DNA of 64,000 nt from Arenibacter troitsensis (GTDB lineage: Bacteria > Bacteroidota > Bacteroidia > Flavobacteriales > Flavobacteriaceae): NCBI RefSeq assembly GCF_900177645.1, contig NZ_FXAO01000005.1:311654-375653 (forward strand). The letters run 5' to 3'. The first letter of the stretch is position 1. Each line of letters opens with the position of its first letter. Shown here piece by piece: positions 59,379-64,000 of this stretch. A program made the translations under genes and the position numbers. The notes beneath the pieces are model-generated. The model saw only the letters and a list, made by a program, of their open reading frames with translations, made no database searches and was not told the origin of the DNA.

Positions 59379-60455
59379 TTATACAACAACCTCTCCGAGA
59401 AAAAACCCAATTACCTCTTCCAAAGTATCCAATACCCCAGGGTTGGTACAATTCATCAAGATAGAGAAGACCATATCCTGCTTTGGATACACATAGAATA
59501 CGGCATATCCCCCTACCCCATTGCCTACATGGCCATAATAGGTCCTCCCCAACTTATCCTGGGTTACCTGCCAACCTAGACCGTAGTAGGTAGGAGTACC
59601 ATTAATGATCCCAGAAGTGAGAAATTGGGACTGAATTTTATTCTCCCGAAACTTGGAATCCAAATATACCTGCCCAAAACGGGCAATATCAGAGGCAGTG
59701 GACAAATAGCCCCCTCCTGCCAATTTGTATGCATTGTTAACAGGAATTGCCTTCCTAAACCCCAATCTGCCCGTAGAATAAAAGGTGCTACAGTTGGGAG
59801 GAAGATCCCCTGGATTTTCTGGGAAGGTATTTTTTAAACCATAAGGATTTAATATCCTGTCCCGGACACAGTCCGCAAAAGGCACACCACTTACCTCCTG
59901 CATTGCCAACGATATCAATACCCAGTCAAAACTGGTATACTGAAATCCCTTCCCTGGTTCAAAAAGAAGGTCGTCATCCTGGAATAGGGCAAGCGACTCC
60001 TTTATTCCCAAGGGCTTGTTCAAGCCATATTCCCCACCGCGATACCCTCTTATTCCTGCAGTATGCCCCGCCAATTGCCTCACTGTAAAATCGAACTCTT
60101 TTTGGGGAAAATAAGGAACATATTTATAAATGGAAGCGTCCAAATCCAACAGCCCCTCCTCCACCATACTAGCCAAAGCAGCGGCCGCAATAGGCTTGGA
60201 CACACTTGCAATCCTAAATATGGTATTCTGGGGGTCCACGTTGCTTTGCTGTTCCACGTCTGCAAATCCATAGCCTTTCTCAAAGTACACTTCATTGTTT
60301 TTGCGAACGGTAATGGCCAAACCTGGAACCCGCTGTTCATCTATAAGCTTTTGCAGGATTTGATCTGCTTGAATCTTGCCCAATAATTCCTTGTCCCCGC
60401 CAATAACCCGTTGGGAGGCAAATATATTCTTTAGATATTTTTTAATAGGATTCAT
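59379..60455 (-). CDS. Serine hydrolase, class C beta-lactamase/penicillin-binding fold
   Basis: The 358-aa protein has the family catalytic S-x-x-K as IASVSKPIAA (S84, K87), a Y-x-N-like YTSFDW (Y173) and HVGNGVGGY in place of the KTG/HTG box. Such enzymes hydrolyse D-amino peptides, esters or beta-lactams. There is no clear signal peptide, so it is probably cytoplasmic or atypically located. It follows the head-GIN lipoprotein gene with a 68-nt gap on the same strand. No resistance role can be inferred. Confidence 0.85.
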   Translation of the reverse strand: MNPIKKYLKNIFASQRVIGGDKELLGKIQADQILQKLIDEQRVPGLAITVRKNNEVYFEKGYGFADVEQQSNVDPQNTIFRIASVSKPIAAAALASMVEEGLLDLDASIYKYVPYFPQKEFDFTVRQLAGHTAGIRGYRGGEYGLNKPLGIKESLALFQDDDLLFEPGKGFQYTSFDWVLISLAMQEVSGVPFADCVRDRILNPYGLKNTFPENPGDLPPNCSTFYSTGRLGFRKAIPVNNAYKLAGGGYLSTASDIARFGQVYLDSKFRENKIQSQFLTSGIINGTPTYYGLGWQVTQDKLGRTYYGHVGNGVGGYAVFYVYPKQDMVFSILMNCTNPGVLDTLEEVIGFFLGEVVV

Positions 60456-60523
60456 CGGTCTAATAGTAAACTACTTTTAAGTTATGAAAAATAGAGGTTG
60501 GACTGCGACCGTTGACTTTGGTG

Positions 60524-61333
60524 CTATTCAATAAAAATAAGTTCTCCTTTATACAATTGCTCTACCTCCACTACGGCTGGTCTATTAAAACTAACCACAT
60601 CCCCGGTGCCACGCAAAGTCCCTTTAAGTGATTCCTGTGGACTTAAGCGCATATCGTTGGATCCCCTGTGGTTAAAGCTAATGTTTTCCGCAATCAGGGC
60701 CTCGGCCTCCAAACGGGAATCCCCGGAAGCAAAAACTACACTAAAATTAGTTGTTTTACCCCTTAAATTATAAAACGAAATCCCATTGGAAACAATGGCC
60801 AAACTTTGGGTGTCCAACTCCAAATTAAACTCCCCACTGGTATAACCAGCATCCGGGTCGTTGAAGCTCTCGGAAATTAAGGTTAGACTGGGATAGACCA
60901 AAACACCATCACTTAAAATATCCAGTCCTGTGCTGCTCCTGATCTCGGTAATATCCGGGGCTGTAACAAAAACCTTGGTAAGTCCATATTTTCGTGTAAA
61001 ATTGCAATCATTGGTATCGCGTAATAAAAGTCGGCCATCCACCACCTCCACCTCAACTTCATTACGCAAATTTTCTCCTGTTTCCACTTCCACCTTCAAA
61101 GGACTTCCCTGTCTTAGGGTCATTTCTACATTCTCATATACCGTAATAGCGGTAAAATTGGGTACTTCCACGGTTTCCCTGATAATATCCCCGGCATTTT
61201 GAAAGCAATCGGGCGCATTTTCACTATTGCAATTCACCAGCGTTATCATAATGGCCAAGAACATGCCATACCTGGCAACAATCGTCGCAACGTTTCCCCA
61301 CCCTAATCCTATCTTCAAAATAAAATAGTTCAT
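60524..61333 (-). CDS. Head-GIN (DUF2807) lipoprotein
   Basis: The 269-aa protein has a putative adhesin (DUF2807) body, with the [17 protein letters not shown] and [16 protein letters not shown] repeats of a beta-helix-like fold. A lipobox cysteine is at residue 35 ([12 protein letters not shown]), and an inner ATG (residue 24, 61264) would give a more usual signal; either start is possible. DUF2807 proteins are commonly secreted and of unknown role. It lies 44 nt after the acyloxyacyl hydrolase gene, likely co-transcribed. Confidence 0.78.
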   Translation of the reverse strand: MNYFILKIGLGWGNVATIVARYGMFLAIMITLVNCNSENAPDCFQNAGDIIRETVEVPNFTAITVYENVEMTLRQGSPLKVEVETGENLRNEVEVEVVDGRLLLRDTNDCNFTRKYGLTKVFVTAPDITEIRSSTGLDILSDGVLVYPSLTLISESFNDPDAGYTSGEFNLELDTQSLAIVSNGISFYNLRGKTTNFSVVFASGDSRLEAEALIAENISFNHRGSNDMRLSPQESLKGTLRGTGDVVSFNRPAVVEVEQLYKGELIFIE

Positions 61334-61377
61334 CTACTTATATCTTTTGAGCAGGCTATCTGCCCAATTAGTTGGCC

Positions 61378-62475
61378 CTAGAGCCTTACTCCAACCCCAA
61401 ATTCCACGGCTTCCGCCTTTGCACCATGCGATTTTAAAGTTACAGCACCGTATACCTTGTCCGAAAAATATCGCTTCAGCCCAATCCTATTATAGACCTT
61501 TCCTTCAAAATCGAAGGGATAGTACACATAATACCCCAACTGGGCAATAACCGACATTTTATTTATAAAAAGTTCATGGCCCAAAAACACTCCTACCCGC
61601 TTGTAATCGTCATCTGGTTGCACACCATATTCAGGGAATGCCACCGACTGGTAGCGTATAAGTTCCTTTAAAAAGTTGGAAAAATACACATCTGTACCCA
61701 ACTGCAGCGCACTTCTTCTGGTAAAGCGCTTATCCGCATAGGCAGAAAAAATATAAAATGCATATTGTCCAGAATCCACCACATCACTCTCATTGATCCC
61801 TGACCTAAATGCGAGATTTAGTTTAATAGGCTCTGAAACCTTCAATTTTTCGGTTCTAATATATTCCCTTTCCTCCCCTCCATCCAGGTCATAGGTCAAC
61901 CCCACATTTAAGGCCATGGTATTGGTAGAGGTGTTGGGCGCGGTAACGTTGGCATTGGAATAGTGTATTAGGGAAATCCCGGCCTTAAGTCCTAAGCCCT
62001 TAAATAAATTCTCTTTGTGATAGTTCAACATCAAATAGGTAGAACTTAAAAAATGGGAACCATAGGCGTTGTTCCTAAAATTCTGGTTCTTGTCAAAAGG
62101 ATTGGTGTTATAGGCTATACCCTGCCCCAGTCTAAATTGCAGGTTTCTTTTAAAAAAGTAAAAATTATAATGGGCATATAGTCCAAAATTCTCCCCCAAA
62201 GTACTGTTATTCATATTCTGGTATACGAACGAAAAACCAGTATCCGGATAATTGTAGAGTTGTTGCCATTCCTCATCGCCATAAGTCTTCCTATTATACC
62301 CCAAAATAATACCGCCAGGATGATTGGTGATCAAATGTGAAATATCAGGATTGTGCAAGAGCACAGAACCGTAAAATTGGCTAACGTCCAAGGTGTACCT
62401 TTTGGTTTCTTTCCGGTTTTGTGAAAAGCAAAAAGCTGTCGAGAGACAGCCTATAAGAAATAGCCTTAGGTTCAT
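61378..62475 (-). CDS. Acyloxyacyl hydrolase, PagL-like lipid A deacylase family
   Basis: The product, about 365 aa from ATG 62475 (MNLRLFLIGCLSTAFCFSQ, signal peptide), is a beta-barrel protein whose active-site segment reads ISLIHYSNANVTAPNTST: the His and Ser of the PagL HxS motif are kept. At the place where PagL has the triad glutamate (14 residues after His) this protein has Asn. Bacteroidota homologues often show Asn there too, so activity is uncertain. The longer frame upstream contains the TACATTTG promoter box, supporting the shorter start. Confidence 0.8.
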   Translation of the reverse strand: MNLRLFLIGCLSTAFCFSQNRKETKRYTLDVSQFYGSVLLHNPDISHLITNHPGGIILGYNRKTYGDEEWQQLYNYPDTGFSFVYQNMNNSTLGENFGLYAHYNFYFFKRNLQFRLGQGIAYNTNPFDKNQNFRNNAYGSHFLSSTYLMLNYHKENLFKGLGLKAGISLIHYSNANVTAPNTSTNTMALNVGLTYDLDGGEEREYIRTEKLKVSEPIKLNLAFRSGINESDVVDSGQYAFYIFSAYADKRFTRRSALQLGTDVYFSNFLKELIRYQSVAFPEYGVQPDDDYKRVGVFLGHELFINKMSVIAQLGYYVYYPFDFEGKVYNRIGLKRYFSDKVYGAVTLKSHGAKAEAVEFGVGVRL

Positions 62476-62481
62476 GGGGAG

Positions 62482-62489
62482 CAAATGTA
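62482..62489 (-). promoter_or_regulatory. Likely -7 box of the acyloxyacyl hydrolase operon
   Basis: The minus strand reads TACATTTG, an exact TAnnTTTG match, 6 nt (CTCCCC) before the chosen ATG at 62475. A TTG at the -33 position is not evident. Confidence 0.45.
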
Positions 62490-62587
62490 ATGAAAAATTA
62501 AAAACAGGTTTTCTAAATCTTGACAATACTAGAAGATACTTCCATGAACCTTACAATTAATTCGGAAAAACGGGTCCCGAAACATTA

Positions 62588-63541
62588 TCAGAAGAGCTCT
62601 TTGGCTATAGCTTCAATATTGTCGGATTTTCCCATGGAATAATAGTGCAATACCGGAACCCCTGCCGCCTTTAGCTCCTTGGATTGCTGAATGGCCCACT
62701 CTATACCTACCTGACGTACATCGGCATTTGTGGAACAACCCTCAACAGCATCTATCAAATCTTGTGGCAAGTCTATTTTAAAGACCTGTGGCAACAATTG
62801 CAAATGCCGCTTTACCGCAATAGGCTTAATCCCTGGAATAATAGGAACATTGATACCCATTTTCTTCGCAGCCTCTACAAACTCGAAAAACTTCTGATTA
62901 TCAAAAAACATTTGTGTCACTACATAATCGGCCCCCGCCTCAACCTTTTCCTGTAATCGTTTTAGATCTGTAATCAAAGATGGTGCCTCCAAGTGCTTTT
63001 CAGGATACCCGGCAACGCCAATGCAAAAATCGGCACTATGTACCGTCTCTACCTTGTCATGTAAATAATTGCCTTGATTTAAGGCGTAGATCTGCTTCAC
63101 CAAGTCCGAAGCATAGGCATGTCCACCCTTGGTAGGATTAAAATACTGCTCCTCTTTCCGGGCATCGCCACGAAGCGCCATCACATTTTGGATGCCCAAA
63201 TATTGACAATCTACCAACACATATTCGGTTTCCTCCTTGGTGAAACCACCACAAAGCACATGTGGCACCGTATCAACACCATATTTGTGTTGAATTGAGG
63301 CGCAAATGCCCACAGTTCCAGGTCTCATACGAGTCAATTTTTTATCCAATAACCCGTTCCTATCTATATACACATACTCCTCCCTAGAAGTGGTTACATC
63401 AATGAAGGGTGGCTTAAACTCCATTAAGGGATCAATATTATCATATAATTCTTGAATACTTCTTCCTTTGACCGGCGGTATGATCTCAAAAGAGAACAAT
63501 GTCTTCCCTTCTGCCTTTTTAATGTGTTCCGTTACTTTCAT
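62588..63541 (-). CDS. metF: 5,10-methylenetetrahydrofolate reductase
   Basis: The 317-aa flavoenzyme reduces methylene-THF to methyl-THF for methionine synthesis. Start chosen at ATG 63541 (MKVTEHIKKAEGKTLFSF), with a purine-rich GAGGGAGAAATT just before it; the longer upstream frame is rejected. The TIM-barrel markers are FEIIPPVKGRS, VTTSREEYVY, MALRGDARKEEQYF and VTQMFFDNQKFFEFVEAAKKMG. Upstream in the window is 459 bp without a gene; metH, a usual neighbour, is not included. Confidence 0.95.
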   Translation of the reverse strand: MKVTEHIKKAEGKTLFSFEIIPPVKGRSIQELYDNIDPLMEFKPPFIDVTTSREEYVYIDRNGLLDKKLTRMRPGTVGICASIQHKYGVDTVPHVLCGGFTKEETEYVLVDCQYLGIQNVMALRGDARKEEQYFNPTKGGHAYASDLVKQIYALNQGNYLHDKVETVHSADFCIGVAGYPEKHLEAPSLITDLKRLQEKVEAGADYVVTQMFFDNQKFFEFVEAAKKMGINVPIIPGIKPIAVKRHLQLLPQVFKIDLPQDLIDAVEGCSTNADVRQVGIEWAIQQSKELKAAGVPVLHYYSMGKSDNIEAIAKELF

Positions 63542-64000
63542 AATTTCTCCCTCTAACCTTTTCCACAGAAAAGGCCCATTAGCGATTATTTTATTTATCC
63601 CCCTAAACAAGGGGTTTCTTAATTCTTATTCTCTATTCTATTTTATTTTGGCAGCCCACAAACACTCCTTTCTGTCGGGTTTGTGGCCGGGCTATCCACT
63701 TAATTTTTTTATTCCAAAGTCATAAAAAAGATATCGCTCCTATCCCTGCTGCATGGGCCATTGCCTATTGATGTACATTAAGGCGCAATTTCAATTTTAC
63801 ATTTTTTTCATGTCCAAGTCCTAGACCTACAAGGTTTTGAAAACCTTGCAGGTCCCATTGACAGGATTAATCATCCTCAATATTCACAAGCAAACCTCAT
63901 CTAGACCTACAAGGTTTAAAAAAAGCTTGCAGGTCACATTGACAATACTAATCATCCTCAATGTTCACAAGCAAACCTTAGCAAGACCTACAAGGTTAAA
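63542..64000. other. 459-bp region upstream of metF without a gene
   Basis: It contains a hairpin at 63653-63693 (CCACAAAC/GTTTGTGG with AGC/GCT outside), a small CCCC/GGGG hairpin at about 63599-63614, and at the right end the tandem 80/81-bp repeat from 63823. No SAM-I riboswitch core (for example AGAGGGGTGGAGGGA-type) was seen and no terminator T-run follows the large hairpin on the minus strand. Confidence 0.55.
63823..64000. repeat. Tandem ~80-bp repeat with palindromic heads, cut by the window end
   Basis: Units begin at 63823, 63903 and 63984 (periods 80 and 81) and share the whole sequence, not only the ends: each begins AGACCTACAAGGTT and continues through ATTGACA..ATTAATCATCCTCAAT and TTCACAAGCAAACCT. 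The head of unit 1 (63824-63854) is an imperfect palindrome, GACCTACAAGGTTTT with AAAACCTTGCAGGTC. A third unit starts before the window end. Confidence 0.85.

Noticed and set aside
59379..60455. Antibiotic resistance beta-lactamase
   Set aside because: The serine-hydrolase motifs are general to a broad family and there is no clear export signal or resistance context.
63542..63823. SAM-type riboswitch ahead of metF
   Set aside because: The conserved SAM-I core was not found and the hairpin present does not match its shape; no terminator follows it.
63823..64000. CRISPR array at the right edge
   Set aside because: The units are similar along their full 80 bp, so there are no unique spacers, and no cas gene is present.

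Overview
The window is 64 kb of chromosome from a member of the Bacteroidota, almost certainly a marine Flavobacteriaceae. The indicators are TAnnTTTG-type promoter boxes, a SusC/SusD pair, a TonB receptor with an STN/CarboxypepD_reg N-terminus, flavobacterial gene orders such as fusA directly followed by rpsJ, AT-rich spacers, and palindromic dispersed repeats. No rRNA, tRNA, CRISPR array, phage or complete insertion sequence was seen.

Layout. (1) 1-9748 is an outer-membrane and glycan region: a TonB-dependent receptor cut by the window edge, a secreted Gfo/Idh/MocA oxidoreductase with a giant HEAT-repeat/double-DUF1080 protein, and a membrane-anchored LamG/SARP-like regulator. (2) 9906-21560 is central metabolism: argS, an unknown small protein, a BCCT transporter, two adjacent guanidino-group hydrolases (CtlX and a DDAH-like protein), citrate synthase, glycogen synthase, enolase and carA. 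(3) 21658-38972 is one uninterrupted minus-strand str-S10-spc-alpha superoperon, from rpsL to rplQ: 28 ribosomal-protein genes plus fusA, secY, infA and rpoA. It includes rpmD and the very short rpmJ, and has a 238-nt gap between rpsJ and rplC that carries an attenuator-like terminator. (4) 39547-45562 is a plus-strand SusC/SusD/lipoprotein/lipoprotein operon with no enzymes. (5) 45630-54516 is housekeeping and envelope genes: rlmB, a rhomboid protease, rarA, envelope proteins of unknown function, yjjG, a polysaccharide-deacetylase-like protein that seems to lack its metal ligands, and radC. (6) 54668-56851 is a second Gfo/Idh/MocA plus DUF1080 pair, followed by a VOC-family pseudogene with two in-frame stops, small secreted proteins, a serine hydrolase, a head-GIN lipoprotein, a PagL-like acyloxyacyl hydrolase and metF. 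The window ends in an 80/81-bp tandem repeat.

How genes work together. The two Gfo/Idh/MocA + DUF1080 modules fit the 3-keto-glycoside route of glycan breakdown, in which a dinucleotide-dependent enzyme oxidises C3 of a sugar and a DUF1080 protein cleaves the glycosidic bond. One module sits beside a regulator with its own periplasmic LamG domain, so sensing and processing may be linked. Several monocistronic genes (rarA, rlmB, radC, rhomboid) have the -7 promoter box only 4 nt before the ATG, which predicts leaderless mRNAs.
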